From JAEYFP01 sp047602645 (GTDB taxonomy: Bacteria > Bacillota > Clostridia > Lachnospirales > Lachnospiraceae): a stretch of 35,062 bases of DNA. Of the stretch, positions 7,507 through 16,210 are shown piece by piece. The first letter of the stretch is position 1. Every line of letters begins with the position of its first letter. Where the stretch lies: positions 1-35,062 of the forward strand of contig JASGGU010000037.1 in assembly GCA_047602645.1 (NCBI GenBank), given 5' to 3'. The position numbers and the translations under genes are program-made. The notes below the pieces were generated by a model that was given only the letters and a program-made list of their open reading frames with translations, was not told the origin of the DNA and did not search any database.

Positions 7507-8115
7507 TTAGTTACTGTTATCCTGCGGCAGCAGGGGCGTAAGGACAAGCGGCTGCAGCTGCCGGCCTTCCAAAGCCTCATGAATGGCGGGAATAAGCAGG
7601 CTGAAGTCGGAAACCATGGAATTTGGCTTGCCAAGATAGTTATCCTGACCAAAGGGCACAAAGTAGATGTTCTTTGTATTAATTAACATTCCAATATTTT
7701 TTAAGTTATTACTGAGTGCATCATTGGTGGATAATGAGATGACGATCGGTTTATTGTTTCTTAACAGTCCTTTTACAGCCATTAAAACTGTGGAGTCGGT
7801 AATTGCGTTGGCCATTTTTGCCAGAGTATTGCCGGTACAGGGAGCAACGGCAATAATATCAAGCAAGTTGTTCGGCCCCAGCTTTTCGGCTTCCGTAATC
7901 GCAGCCACTGGCTTATTTCCTGTAATTTCTTCCGCTTTTTTAAGAAAGTCGTCCGCATTTCCGAATCTGGTATCCGCACATTGGGAATACTCGGAGAAGA
8001 TTGGATAGACATTAGCTTTTTCTGCCACAAGCCGTTCCATCTGCGGAAAAACTTTATGAAAGGTACAAAAGGAACCGGTGAGAGCAATGCCCACATTTTT
8101 TCCTTCAAGATTCAT
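7507..8115 (-). CDS. dpaB: Dipicolinate synthase subunit B
   Basis: A 202-residue flavoprotein-fold protein of the SpoVFB/DpaB family. With DpaA it converts the lysine-pathway intermediate to dipicolinic acid, the calcium chelator of the spore core; in Bacillus this takes place in the mother cell. Supporting sequence includes GIALTGSFCTFHKV near the N terminus, the IIAVAPCTGNTLAKMANAITDS block of flavin/PPC-decarboxylase-like folds, and a C-terminal segment with VPFGQDNYLGKPNSMV. AAGGAGAA precedes the ATG. It overlaps the end of dpaA by 11 bases, indicating coupled translation. It marks the organism as an endospore former using the SpoVF route. Confidence 0.94.
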   Translation of the reverse strand: MNLEGKNVGIALTGSFCTFHKVFPQMERLVAEKANVYPIFSEYSQCADTRFGNADDFLKKAEEITGNKPVAAITEAEKLGPNNLLDIIAVAPCTGNTLAKMANAITDSTVLMAVKGLLRNNKPIVISLSTNDALSNNLKNIGMLINTKNIYFVPFGQDNYLGKPNSMVSDFSLLIPAIHEALEGRQLQPLVLTPLLPQDNSN

Positions 8116-8953
8116 GGAATTTCTCCTTTCTCATCAACAGGATAATTTCATCTGCCAAAATATCTGCGGAGCTTTTGGGAGATATTTTTCCGGGAAGTCC
8201 GGAGCACAGCTTGGCCTTCAATCCTCTTTGTTTTGCATAGCCATAGTCAATACCGCCGGGAGCCGAGGAAATATCAATAATAACGGCTTCCTGCTTAAGC
8301 AGGGCAAGGCGGTCCTGATCCAGCACAAGGGCGGGGATTGTATTGAAAATAAAATCAAAGTCCGCAAGGCCGTCCTTATCCGACAGAGGAATTCCTCTGA
8401 AGCCGGAGGCCTGTGCAAAGGCCAGAGCTGCTTCCGATCTGGCAGCCACCGTAACAATGGCATCCAGACCTTTTAGTTTTTCCGCAAGAGTTCTGGCGCA
8501 CCGTCCATAACCCATAACCAGACAGCTGCTTCCGTGAAGATTTTTGTCACTGGTCAGAATTGCTTCCATGATACTGCCCTCCGCGGTGGCAACGGAGTTG
8601 AGAATTGCTATTTTTTCATTCTTCATAAGATCATAATAAGGAATTTTTCTGTCCTCACAAAGATCGGTCAGTTCCGGAGGGATGATCCCTCCGACCAAAA
8701 AGTGACTGCTGTTCAACAGACCGGGCAGTGACAGGACTGTCTGTTTAGAATCATTTGTAAAAGGAATCGGTCCGATCAGGAGCGGGCAGCGCTGAGTAAG
8801 CTCTTCCAATGAAAGTGCCGTGATGCAGCCGTCTCCCTGCATAGTTTCGGGCAATCGGTACACGGTTACCGGATATCCTTTTTGCAAAAACAACTTTGCC
8901 AGATATACGTGGCGCCGGTCGCCGCAAAAAATCCCAATTTCTGTCTTTTTCAT
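8105..8953 (-). CDS. dpaA: Dipicolinate synthase subunit A
   Basis: A 282-residue SpoVFA/DpaA-family protein, the NAD(P)H-dependent catalytic subunit of dipicolinate synthase. An N-terminal nucleotide-like fold (IGIFCGDRRHVYLAKLF) precedes a second Rossmann domain with VMGYGRCARTLAEKL (GYGRCA at about 148-153) for dinucleotide binding, then DFIFNTIPALV and IIDISSAPGGIDY blocks typical of the family. GGGAGG lies 11 bases ahead of the chosen ATG. It is first in a minus-strand cluster dpaA-dpaB-asnB, with the choloylglycine hydrolase gene beyond, and has a SigK-like box 25 bases upstream, as expected for a mother-cell gene. Confidence 0.94.
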   Translation of the reverse strand: MKKTEIGIFCGDRRHVYLAKLFLQKGYPVTVYRLPETMQGDGCITALSLEELTQRCPLLIGPIPFTNDSKQTVLSLPGLLNSSHFLVGGIIPPELTDLCEDRKIPYYDLMKNEKIAILNSVATAEGSIMEAILTSDKNLHGSSCLVMGYGRCARTLAEKLKGLDAIVTVAARSEAALAFAQASGFRGIPLSDKDGLADFDFIFNTIPALVLDQDRLALLKQEAVIIDISSAPGGIDYGYAKQRGLKAKLCSGLPGKISPKSSADILADEIILLMRKEKFHES

Positions 8954-8977
8954 ACATTTTATTTCCTCCCTATCCTA

Positions 8978-9004
8978 CATTATATGGACTGGGATAAAAT
9001 TTGT
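8978..9004 (-). promoter_or_regulatory. SigK-like promoter candidate for dpaAB(-asnB)
   Basis: Minus strand: GCACAA, with 16 bases between the AC and CATATAATG. This matches the Bacillus SigK layout AC-N16/17-CATANNNTA except the last base. In Bacillus the equivalent spoVF operon is SigK-dependent, so the location fits. The -10 also overlaps a TATAAT and could serve SigA, though no SigA -35 is evident. Confidence 0.45.
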
Positions 9005-9060
9005 GCTTTGCCGAAAGTTCTTGTAATAATTAATAAAAAATGAGACAAATAGGAATATTT

Positions 9061-9073
9061 TTTAGTAACTAAA
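9061..9073. promoter_or_regulatory. Palindromic operator candidate ahead of marR-suf
   Basis: TTTAGTAACTAAA is a perfect 6-base inverted repeat around one base, 52 bases before the marR ATG. A further TTAGT half-site adjoins a TATAAA -10-like box at 9099-9104. MarR dimers usually bind such short palindromes and repress their own operon, so autoregulation is plausible. No strong -35 was found. Confidence 0.4.
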
Positions 9074-9124
9074 TAATATTGTTTTTTTGTTTAATTAGTA
9101 TAAAATAAATAGTGAGGTGATTCT

Positions 9125-9655
9125 ATGAATTCAAGAAATGAGTTGATTAAAAAGTTTCATCAGGCTGTTAATATTATGCTTTGCGATATTAAGACTTCAA
9201 GATGTTACGGAACAGAACATTCGCTGACGTTTTCTGATATTTCCTTTTTAAAATGCGTGGAGAGAAATGAAAAGGCAAAAGCGGGAGAAATATCGAGGTA
9301 TCTCGGAATTACAAACGGTGCGGTTGTTCAGCTTGCAAGGAAGCTGGAGAGAAAAGATTATCTGGAAACATATCGTATGGAAGGAAATAAGAAAGAAGTA
9401 TACTACCGTTTGACAGAAAGCGGGAGAACTGCATGCGGAGGATATGACAAATATAATGAGGATACCGATGCACTGATTGAGACAACGCTTAAGGGACTTG
9501 ATGAAAAGACAATTCGGGCGGTCATAGCTATGTTTGATGCCATCATCAACGGAATTAAGCTGAAGAAAGGCTGTTATATCAAAATTACAGCGGAAAAAAC
9601 GGAGCAGGAATCAAAACCGGAAGGAAGGTGTGAAAAATGCAAAAGAACTTACTAG
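9125..9655 (+). CDS. MarR-family regulator, likely controlling suf
   Basis: A 176-residue winged-helix protein. The DNA-binding part is AGEISRYLGITNGAVVQLARKLERKDYLETYRMEGNKKEVYYRLTESG (about 53-100), typical MarR. It is cysteine-rich for its family: C20, C27, C44, C104, C150, and a terminal C169-x2-C172 in GRCEKCKRTY, on a tail beyond the usual MarR fold. Clustered cysteines could hold an iron-sulfur cluster or act as a redox switch; that is inference. The gene overlaps sufC by 19 bases and heads the suf operon, so its target is probably suf. GTGAGGTGAT precedes the ATG. Other Firmicutes often use IscR-like or no dedicated suf regulator at this position. Confidence 0.85.
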   Translation: MNSRNELIKKFHQAVNIMLCDIKTSRCYGTEHSLTFSDISFLKCVERNEKAKAGEISRYLGITNGAVVQLARKLERKDYLETYRMEGNKKEVYYRLTESGRTACGGYDKYNEDTDALIETTLKGLDEKTIRAVIAMFDAIINGIKLKKGCYIKITAEKTEQESKPEGRCEKCKRTY

Positions 9656-10380
9656 AGGTAAGCGGCTTGCATGCTTATGCAGAGGAAAAGGAAATCTTAA
9701 AGGGGGTAGACTTGAAGATACAGCCCGGAGAAGTACATGTTTTGATGGGACCAAACGGCGCAGGCAAATCAACGCTCGCCAATGTAATTATGGGAGATCC
9801 CCGTTATTTGGCGCAGGAGGGAAGCATTTTGTTTGAAGGGGAGGAGCTTCTTGGTAAGAAACCGGATGAAAGAGCCAGAAGAGGGATCTTTTTATCCTTT
9901 CAGGCACCGGAGGAAATTCAGGGAGTTACGCTGGAAAACTTTCTGAGGGCCTCCAGAGCAGCCTGTACCGGTAAACCGGTTAAGCTGTTTGCGTTTAAAG
10001 AGGAATTGAAAAAAAATATGGAAGAGCTTGGAATGGATGCCTCTTATGCAAAGCGTTATTTAAATGTGGGCTTTTCCGGAGGAGAAAAAAAGAAAAGCGA
10101 AATTTTACAGCTTGCGATGATGAAGCCGAAGCTTGCCATTCTTGATGAAACGGATTCCGGACTTGATGTGGATGCCGTCAAGCTGATATCGGAAAATATC
10201 GCGCGTTTTCGAAATGCGGATAATGCAATGCTGATCATCACCCATATTACTAAAATTCTTCAAAATCTGCCGGTTGATTATGTTCATATACTGGCGGATG
10301 GGAAGATTGTAAAAACAGGAGATGCTTCCATTGTGGACACGGTTATACAGGAGGGCTTTTCCTCTGTACTAAATAACTGA
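9637..10380 (+). CDS. sufC: Fe-S assembly ATPase SufC
   Basis: A 247-residue ABC-type ATPase that pairs with SufB and SufD to form the cytosolic iron-sulfur scaffold. Walker A GPNGAGKST is at 38-46, the Q-loop region is FLSFQAPEEIQGV, the signature is FSGGEKKKSEI from 146, Walker B is LAILDETDSGLD, and the switch His lies in IITH. The FSGGE-KKK-E signature and DETDSGLD are diagnostic of SufC over transport ATPases. It is translated from an ATG inside the end of marR, behind AAGGAAGGTG. Only eight bases separate its stop from the sufB ribosome site. Confidence 0.95.
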   Translation: MQKNLLEVSGLHAYAEEKEILKGVDLKIQPGEVHVLMGPNGAGKSTLANVIMGDPRYLAQEGSILFEGEELLGKKPDERARRGIFLSFQAPEEIQGVTLENFLRASRAACTGKPVKLFAFKEELKKNMEELGMDASYAKRYLNVGFSGGEKKKSEILQLAMMKPKLAILDETDSGLDVDAVKLISENIARFRNADNAMLIITHITKILQNLPVDYVHILADGKIVKTGDASIVDTVIQEGFSSVLNN

Positions 10381-10398
10381 TAAGCGGGGGTGATTTTA

Positions 10399-11805
10399 AT
10401 GGAAAGACAAAAGACCGTGGTGGAAGATATTTCACGCGAGCTTTATGATATCAAAAATGCGGATGTTGCGCGTCTTAAAACAGAAAAGGGATTGACAGAG
10501 GAGATCGTCCGGGAGATTTCCGGGCAAAAGAACGAGCCGGCCTGGATGCTTGCCGGCCGGCTGAACGCACTTAAGATCTATCATGAAATTAAGATGCCCG
10601 GCTGGGGGCCTTCGCTGTCTGAACTGGATATGGATCAGATTGTGGCTTATGTAAGACCGGATGCGGATAGGAAAAGTAATTGGAGTGAAGTTCCTAAGGA
10701 TATCAGGGACACCTTCGAACGGCTGGGAATCCCCAAAGCGGAGCGGGAGTCTCTGGCGGGCGTAGGAGCCCAGTATGATTCGGAAGTCGTCTACCATAAT
10801 GTGAAGGAGGAATTGCTGAGTCAGGGCGTCATTTATACCGACATGGAAAGTGCCGTACAGGAATATGAAGATATTGTACGTGAACTGTTTATGAAGCTGG
10901 TACCTCCTACGGATCATAAATTTGCGGCACTGCATGGCGCTGTCTGGTCAGGAGGCTCTTTTGTTTACGTGCCTGCGGGTGTTCAGGTAACCATTCCCCT
11001 GCAATCCTACTTTAGACTCAACGCACCGGGAGCAGGGCAGTTTGAACATACGTTGATTGTGGTGGAAAAAAATGCGGGACTGCACTTTATTGAAGGCTGT
11101 TCGGCACCGAAGTATAATCAGATTAATCTTCATGCAGGCTGTGTGGAATTGTATGTGAGGGAAAATGCAAAGCTCAGATATTCAACGATTGAAAACTGGT
11201 CCAAGAATATGATGAATCTGAATACAAAGCGGGCCTCCGTAGAAAAGAACGGAACGATAGAGTGGATTTCCGGGACATTCGGTTCACATGTCACAATGCT
11301 CTATCCGTCCAGTATTTTAATAGGAGAGGGTGCAAAATCGGAATTTACGGGAATTACATTTGCCTCGGCGGGTCAGCATCTGGATACGGGTACAAAGGTT
11401 GTACATGCGGCGAAGAATACATCGTCCACAATTAATTCCCGCTCTATTTCAAAGGACGGCGGAAAATCAATTTACAGAAGCTCTGTCACGATCACTAAAA
11501 AGGCGACGGGAGCAAAGTCTTCTGTAATTTGTGAGTCACTCATGATGGACCGTAAATCAAGAGCCGATACGATACCGGTCATGGATATCCAAAATGATCA
11601 GGCTGATATCGGTCATGAGGCGAAGATCGGGAGGATCAGTGATGAGGCAGTTTTTTATCTTATGACAAGGGGACTTTCGGAGGAAGAGGCAAAGGCAATG
11701 ATCGTAAGGGGTTTTGTAGAGCCGATTGCAAAAGAGCTGCCGCTTGAATATGCGGTAGAGATGAATCGCCTGATTGCGATTGAGCTGGAAGGGACGATTG
11801 GTTAG
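10399..11805 (+). CDS. sufB: Fe-S cluster scaffold protein SufB
   Basis: A 468-residue SufB, the main scaffold on which clusters form in the SufBCD complex. It has an N-terminal helical region, the conserved GVGAQYDSEVVYHN block, the beta-helix core FVYVPAGVQVTIPLQSYFRLNAPGAGQFEHTLIVVEKNA, and HTGTKVVHAAKNTSS-like and SRSISKDGGKS segments. The C-terminal DEAVFYLMTRGLSEEEAKAMIVRGFVEPI is shared with SufD. Length agrees with the family. I prefer ATG 10399 over an upstream GTG at 10390, since GGGGGTGAT just ahead is the ribosome site. It is followed by sufD after 11 bases. Confidence 0.95.
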   Translation: MERQKTVVEDISRELYDIKNADVARLKTEKGLTEEIVREISGQKNEPAWMLAGRLNALKIYHEIKMPGWGPSLSELDMDQIVAYVRPDADRKSNWSEVPKDIRDTFERLGIPKAERESLAGVGAQYDSEVVYHNVKEELLSQGVIYTDMESAVQEYEDIVRELFMKLVPPTDHKFAALHGAVWSGGSFVYVPAGVQVTIPLQSYFRLNAPGAGQFEHTLIVVEKNAGLHFIEGCSAPKYNQINLHAGCVELYVRENAKLRYSTIENWSKNMMNLNTKRASVEKNGTIEWISGTFGSHVTMLYPSSILIGEGAKSEFTGITFASAGQHLDTGTKVVHAAKNTSSTINSRSISKDGGKSIYRSSVTITKKATGAKSSVICESLMMDRKSRADTIPVMDIQNDQADIGHEAKIGRISDEAVFYLMTRGLSEEEAKAMIVRGFVEPIAKELPLEYAVEMNRLIAIELEGTIG

Positions 11806-11816
11806 GAGGCGGCAGT

Positions 11817-12920
11817 ATGATAACGCAGGTAAACAGGACTGACAGAATGCAGGAAAAAACATGGTCATGGCTGGATGTAAATACGGCTCAGCTGCATTTG
11901 TTTGCACAGGACGAAAAAAGAGAAAAAGGAATCAGGGTGGAGGCGCCCGATGAAATTGAGATCAAACAGGATTTTTCGGAGGTTTCTTTTCCGAAAGCTG
12001 CCGAAGGATTTCTGACGGATCAGAACAGTAACAGGTTTTTTGAAGAACATTCCAAGCTTCGGTATTATATCAGAATACCGGAGCATTATAGAGGAGAGGT
12101 ACCTGTCAGGATTATTTTTGAGGCAGAGGAAGAAGGCTGTGTCATAGACGAAGATATTGTGATTGAGGCACAGGAAAAAAGTGAGGCATCCGTCATTTTT
12201 CAGTATCGTTCAAAAAATGAAAGTGTATGCTTTCACAGCGGAAGAACAAGAATTCTTGTACGTGAAAATGCTTCACTGAAGCTGGTTAAGGTACAGCTGT
12301 TTAACGATGGGACAGCACATCATGATACGGTTCAGGGAATCGTCGAAAGAAAAGGAAGTCTGAGTCTGGTGCAAGCTGAGATGGGCTCGGCAGGAGCTGT
12401 CGCAGGATGGAATGTGCTGCTGGCAGGAGAGGAAAGCCAGGCTGATTTGGACATTCTCTATTTGGGAGAAAAGGAGAAAAAGCTTGATTTTACAAGCCGT
12501 GTAGAGCTGTGCGGACAAAAAACAGAAAGCCGGGTTCGGGCAAAAGGAATTCTGCTTGGAAAAAGTAAAAAAATATTCCGGGATACGCTTGATTTCATCA
12601 GCGGAGCCAAGGGAGCTGCAGGAAGAGAAGAAGAGGATGTGCTGATGCTTGCGGATACGGTCAGGAATATTTCGGTTCCGCTGTTGTTTTGCGGAGAGGA
12701 TGATGTGCAGGGCGAGCATGCCGCCACTTCCGGCCGGCCGAATGAAAACATTTTATTTTACCTTATGAGCAGGGGGCTCAGCGAGGCAGATGCAAGGATG
12801 CTTTTGGCGGAGTCAAAGTTTGCGGCCGCCCTTGACAAACTGGATGACAAGGCACTGAAGGAAGAAATAGTAACCTTTTTAAGGAAATCAATAGAAAGAG
12901 ATGGATACGATAATGGCTGA
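11817..12920 (+). CDS. sufD: Fe-S assembly protein SufD
   Basis: A 367-residue SufB/SufD-family protein, the partner of SufB in the SufBCD scaffold. Its sequence is more diverged than SufB: a beta-helix core with SVCFHSGRTRILVRENASLKLVKVQLFNDGTAHHDTVQGIVERKGSL-type repeats, then SGAKGAAGREEEDVLMLADTVRNISVPLLFCGEDDVQGEHAATSG and the terminal ILFYLMSRGLSEADARMLLAESKF motif. The position between sufB and sufS and the C-terminal motif make SufD the best name. AGGAGG precedes the ATG. Its end overlaps sufS by 20 bases (or 8 if sufS starts at its second ATG). Confidence 0.92.
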   Translation: MITQVNRTDRMQEKTWSWLDVNTAQLHLFAQDEKREKGIRVEAPDEIEIKQDFSEVSFPKAAEGFLTDQNSNRFFEEHSKLRYYIRIPEHYRGEVPVRIIFEAEEEGCVIDEDIVIEAQEKSEASVIFQYRSKNESVCFHSGRTRILVRENASLKLVKVQLFNDGTAHHDTVQGIVERKGSLSLVQAEMGSAGAVAGWNVLLAGEESQADLDILYLGEKEKKLDFTSRVELCGQKTESRVRAKGILLGKSKKIFRDTLDFISGAKGAAGREEEDVLMLADTVRNISVPLLFCGEDDVQGEHAATSGRPNENILFYLMSRGLSEADARMLLAESKFAAALDKLDDKALKEEIVTFLRKSIERDGYDNG

Positions 12921-14139
12921 TTACAGAAAGGATTTTCCGCTTCTTCATAACGATGATGAAAAAGGAAGGGGTATTGTTTATCTGGACAGTGCGGCGACGA
13001 CGCAAAAGCCTTTTTGTGTATTGAAGGCAGAGGAGGAATATTACAAACATAAAAATGCGAATCCCCACAGAGGAGCGTATGATCTGAGCATCGTTTCGAC
13101 AAAGGTGCTTGAGGATGTACGGGAAAAAGTAAAGAGGTGGCTTCACGTACCAAAGGAAAGTGAAATCATATTCACAAAGAATGCCACCGAAGGGTTGAAT
13201 CTTGTCGCCTATAGCTACGGCCTGAATTTTGTGTCCGCCTCGGATGAGATTGTTGTAGCAATTTCGGAGCATCACAGCAACCTTGTTCCGTGGCAGATGG
13301 TTTCAAAAACCAGAGAAGCGGCCCTTTCTTATCTGTATCTGAATCAGGAGGGCAGGCTCACTGCAAAAGAGGCGGAACAAAAAATCACGGACAAAACAAA
13401 GCTGGTGGCTGTTGCGCAGGCATCTAATGTGACCGGCTGTATCAATCCGCTGCGGGAAATTATTGATTTGGCCCATAAGAAAGGGGCTGTTGTCGTAGTG
13501 GACGGGACACAGGGGGCGCCTCATCTGGGGGCAGACCTTGCGGAGCTGGATGCGGATTTTTATGCGTTTTCCGGACATAAAATGCTGGGCCCGACAGGCA
13601 TCGGAATTTTATATGGGAAGAAACAGTATTTGGAGCAAATGCCGCCGTTTCTTTATGGGGGTGATATGATTGAATATGTGGAAGAGCAGTCTGCGACTTA
13701 TGCGCCCATCCCGCAAAAATTCGAGGCGGGAACACACAATATGGGGTCGATAGCAGGCTTGGGAGCCGCGCTGGATTATCTGGAAGCAGTTGGCATGAAA
13801 ACGGTGGGTGCAATTGAAAAGGAGCTTACCGGATATTTGCTGGAAAAGCTTGCGGAAATACCGCATGTCGGAATTATTGGACCGGCTTCGGCCGAAAACC
13901 GTATCGGTGTCGTTCCTTTTACGGTAGAGGGTGTTCATCCCCATGATGTGACGACCGTATTAAATAAGGATCTGATCGCAATCCGGTCAGGAAATCACTG
14001 TGCTCAGCCTCTGCATCGTTATCTCGGACTTGCGGCGACATGCCGTGCAAGCGTGTATCTCTATAATACAAAGGAGGATATCGACAGTCTGGCGGAAAGC
14101 TTAAAGGGAGTAAGGAGGTGGCTTGGATATGGAGCTTGA
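12901..14139 (+). CDS. sufS: Cysteine desulfurase SufS
   Basis: A 412-residue PLP-dependent type II cysteine desulfurase that takes sulfur from cysteine for Fe-S assembly. It shows YLDSAATTQKP near the N terminus, SEHHSNLVPW with the PLP-stacking His125, DGTQGAPHL, the PLP Lys227 in FSGHKMLGPTGIG, and the persulfide Cys367 in IRSGNHCAQPLH. Length is standard. ATG 12901 follows a modest AGAAAGAG; a second in-frame ATG at 12913 is possible. It hands sulfur to SufU encoded immediately downstream, with overlapping ends. Confidence 0.95.
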   Translation: MDTIMADYRKDFPLLHNDDEKGRGIVYLDSAATTQKPFCVLKAEEEYYKHKNANPHRGAYDLSIVSTKVLEDVREKVKRWLHVPKESEIIFTKNATEGLNLVAYSYGLNFVSASDEIVVAISEHHSNLVPWQMVSKTREAALSYLYLNQEGRLTAKEAEQKITDKTKLVAVAQASNVTGCINPLREIIDLAHKKGAVVVVDGTQGAPHLGADLAELDADFYAFSGHKMLGPTGIGILYGKKQYLEQMPPFLYGGDMIEYVEEQSATYAPIPQKFEAGTHNMGSIAGLGAALDYLEAVGMKTVGAIEKELTGYLLEKLAEIPHVGIIGPASAENRIGVVPFTVEGVHPHDVTTVLNKDLIAIRSGNHCAQPLHRYLGLAATCRASVYLYNTKEDIDSLAESLKGVRRWLGYGA

Positions 14140-14554
14140 TGAATTATATACTGATTTGATATTGGAATACAGCCGCTCCGATGCTTACAGGAAACCGCTC
14201 CTTCATCCGAACGTGAGGATGAGAGGGGTAAATCCGAGCTGCGGAGATAACATAGAGCTGGAATTACAGGTAGAGGATAACCGAATCAAGGAAGTGGCAA
14301 TTTTGGATACAGGCTGCGCGATTTCTCAGGCTTCGGCTGCCATGATGGCCGAGCTGATTGAAGGAAAGACAGTGGAGGAGGCAAAAGGTCTGGCCGAAAC
14401 TTTTATCGGAATGATTCAGAAAACGGTGACACAGGAGGAGCTGTTAAAGGTGCTTGAGGAGGCAAGGGCTTTTCAAAATATAGGAAATATGCCGGCAAGG
14501 GTAAAATGCGCGGTGCTTTCATGGCATACGCTGCAAGAGGCATTGCAGGAATAA
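14129..14554 (+). CDS. sufU: Zinc-dependent sulfur-transfer protein SufU
   Basis: A SufU/IscU-like protein of about 141 residues that accepts persulfide sulfur from SufS. Three conserved cysteines and an aspartate are visible: PSCGDN (Cys and Asp), DTGCAIS, and RVKCAVLSW. The insertion between the second and third cysteine and the Gram-positive order sufCBDSU mark SufU rather than the scaffold IscU. ATG 14129 is preferred, ten bases after AGGAGG; an in-frame TTG at 14123 is too close to that site. The start lies inside the end of sufS. It is the last suf gene; no terminator separates it from the regulator gene 17 bases downstream. Confidence 0.94.
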   Translation: MELDELYTDLILEYSRSDAYRKPLLHPNVRMRGVNPSCGDNIELELQVEDNRIKEVAILDTGCAISQASAAMMAELIEGKTVEEAKGLAETFIGMIQKTVTQEELLKVLEEARAFQNIGNMPARVKCAVLSWHTLQEALQE

Positions 14555-14571
14555 CTAATAGGAGGATAAGC

Positions 14572-15267
14572 TTGGATTACAAGATGTTAGTGATTGACGA
14601 TGACAGGGAGTTATGCGCCTTAATCACACAAAGTGTAGTAAAAGAGAAAATAAATGCGGATTGCTGCTATTCCGGTACGGACGGATTGACACTGCTTAAA
14701 GAAAACGATTACCAGCTGATTATTTTAGATGTGATGATGCCGGGAATGGACGGTTTTCAGACGATGGAAAAAATAAGAGAGACGAGCAGCATCCCCATTC
14801 TTATGCTGACCTCACGAAACGACAGCATATCGAAGGTGCGGGGACTTCGTTCGGGTGCGGATGATTATTTGATAAAGCCCTTTGACATGGAAGAACTGAT
14901 TGCCCGAATTATTTCTTTGATACGCAGGTACACACGTTTTAATTCAGTGAACATTCATTCCGGTCTCCTTACCTACAAAGGACTGACGATTGATTTTGAC
15001 AATCGAAGTGTCACCACGCAAAATGGTACATTTGAATTGCCGCCAAAAGAATTTGATCTTTTGCTGTTCTGTGCAAAAAATCAAGGGAGAATTTTAACAA
15101 AACAGCAGATTTACGAGGAAGTTTGGGGAGAACCTTATTTCTATGATGACAGCAACATTATGGCTGTTATCAGCCGCCTCCGGAAAAAGATAGAGCTTGA
15201 ATCCGGCGCCCCTCTTTATCTCCAGACGGTAAAAGGAATTGGTTATCGTTTCAATAGGGAGGTATAG
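14572..15267 (+). CDS. OmpR-family response regulator
   Basis: A 231-residue two-component regulator. The receiver domain has the acidic pocket D9-D10, phosphoacceptor Asp53 in IILDVMMPGMDG, Thr in MLTSRND and Lys in LIKPFD; the C-terminal winged helix includes FELPPKEFDLLLFCAKNQGRILTKQQIYEEVWG and SRLRKKIE. The start is TTG 14572, six bases after GGAGG (14561-14565); the ATG at 14584 is too far from it. It is paired with the kinase gene after three bases. The neighbouring exporter and the repeat array at 16211-16250 suggest its target. It may be partly co-transcribed with suf. Confidence 0.93.
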   Translation: MDYKMLVIDDDRELCALITQSVVKEKINADCCYSGTDGLTLLKENDYQLIILDVMMPGMDGFQTMEKIRETSSIPILMLTSRNDSISKVRGLRSGADDYLIKPFDMEELIARIISLIRRYTRFNSVNIHSGLLTYKGLTIDFDNRSVTTQNGTFELPPKEFDLLLFCAKNQGRILTKQQIYEEVWGEPYFYDDSNIMAVISRLRKKIELESGAPLYLQTVKGIGYRFNREV

Positions 15268-15270
15268 AGG

Positions 15271-16194
15271 ATGCTTCTGAATGTGATTTCAGGCATATTG
15301 GTTTGCTTGATTCTCCTGTTTGGTATTATTTGTTTCACGAAACTGATCGGTGTCAAAAAACAGCTGAAGCTTATGACAGATATCCTGAATGATATCCGGG
15401 CAGGAAACGGAAATCGAAAAATCCTTGCAACAGACAATGAACTGACTGCGGAGCTTTCTTTTCAGATCAATGATATTGTTTACGCCTATGAGGAACAGCT
15501 TTCACAACTGCGAACAGCAGACGAAGCAAATCGTCAGCTTATGACCAGCCTTTCTCATGATGTGAGAACACCTCTTACGACACTGCTGGGTTATTTGGAT
15601 GCTGTTCACAGAGGGACTGTTACCGGAAAGGAGTGTGAGGAATATCTTGAAGTTGCGAGACGAAAGGCACATGATCTGAAAGACTACATCACTGTTTTAT
15701 TTGACTGGTTTAAGCTGAACTCCAGTGAGTTTTTATTAGTAATGGAGAGAGTGGAGCTTTCGGAGCTGACACGCAATATCCTGAAGGACTGGATTCCTGT
15801 TTTTGAAGAAGAGAATCTGGAGTATGAAATTGAAATTCCCGAAAAGCCGGTATTTGTCAGGGCAGATTCGGACGGATATGCCCGTATCATCAATAATTTA
15901 GTGCAAAATGTTATGACCCATAGTCATGCTGAAAACATTAACATTAAAATTATAAACAAGGAATCCGAAATCATGGTTTGCATAGAGGATAATGGAGTCG
16001 GTATTGACAAAGCGGAGCTTTTGTATATTTTTGAACGATTATATAAATGTGATAAAGGGCGGTCTCATAAAGGAAGCGGATTGGGACTCTCAATTGTACG
16101 TCAGATGGTGGAAAAAATGAATGGCAGAATCACTGTACAAAGTGAGCCGAACGAATATACGATTTTTACCATCTCCTTTCCGGAAGATCATTGA
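15271..16194 (+). CDS. Short sensor histidine kinase
   Basis: A 307-residue HisKA-type kinase. One hydrophobic segment (about 4-23) anchors it in the membrane with almost no external loop, so the signal is probably read in or at the membrane. A linker leads to phospho-acceptor His96 in SLSHDVRTPLTTLLGYLD, then the ATPase domain with an N box (IINNLVQNVMTHS), G1 DNGVGID, and G2 GSGLGLSIVRQM. This architecture with an ABC-2 exporter next door is common in antimicrobial-peptide sensing and resistance modules. It should phosphorylate the upstream OmpR-type regulator. Confidence 0.92.
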   Translation: MLLNVISGILVCLILLFGIICFTKLIGVKKQLKLMTDILNDIRAGNGNRKILATDNELTAELSFQINDIVYAYEEQLSQLRTADEANRQLMTSLSHDVRTPLTTLLGYLDAVHRGTVTGKECEEYLEVARRKAHDLKDYITVLFDWFKLNSSEFLLVMERVELSELTRNILKDWIPVFEEENLEYEIEIPEKPVFVRADSDGYARIINNLVQNVMTHSHAENINIKIINKESEIMVCIEDNGVGIDKAELLYIFERLYKCDKGRSHKGSGLGLSIVRQMVEKMNGRITVQSEPNEYTIFTISFPEDH

Positions 16195-16210
16195 GAGAAT
16201 TGTAAATTGC

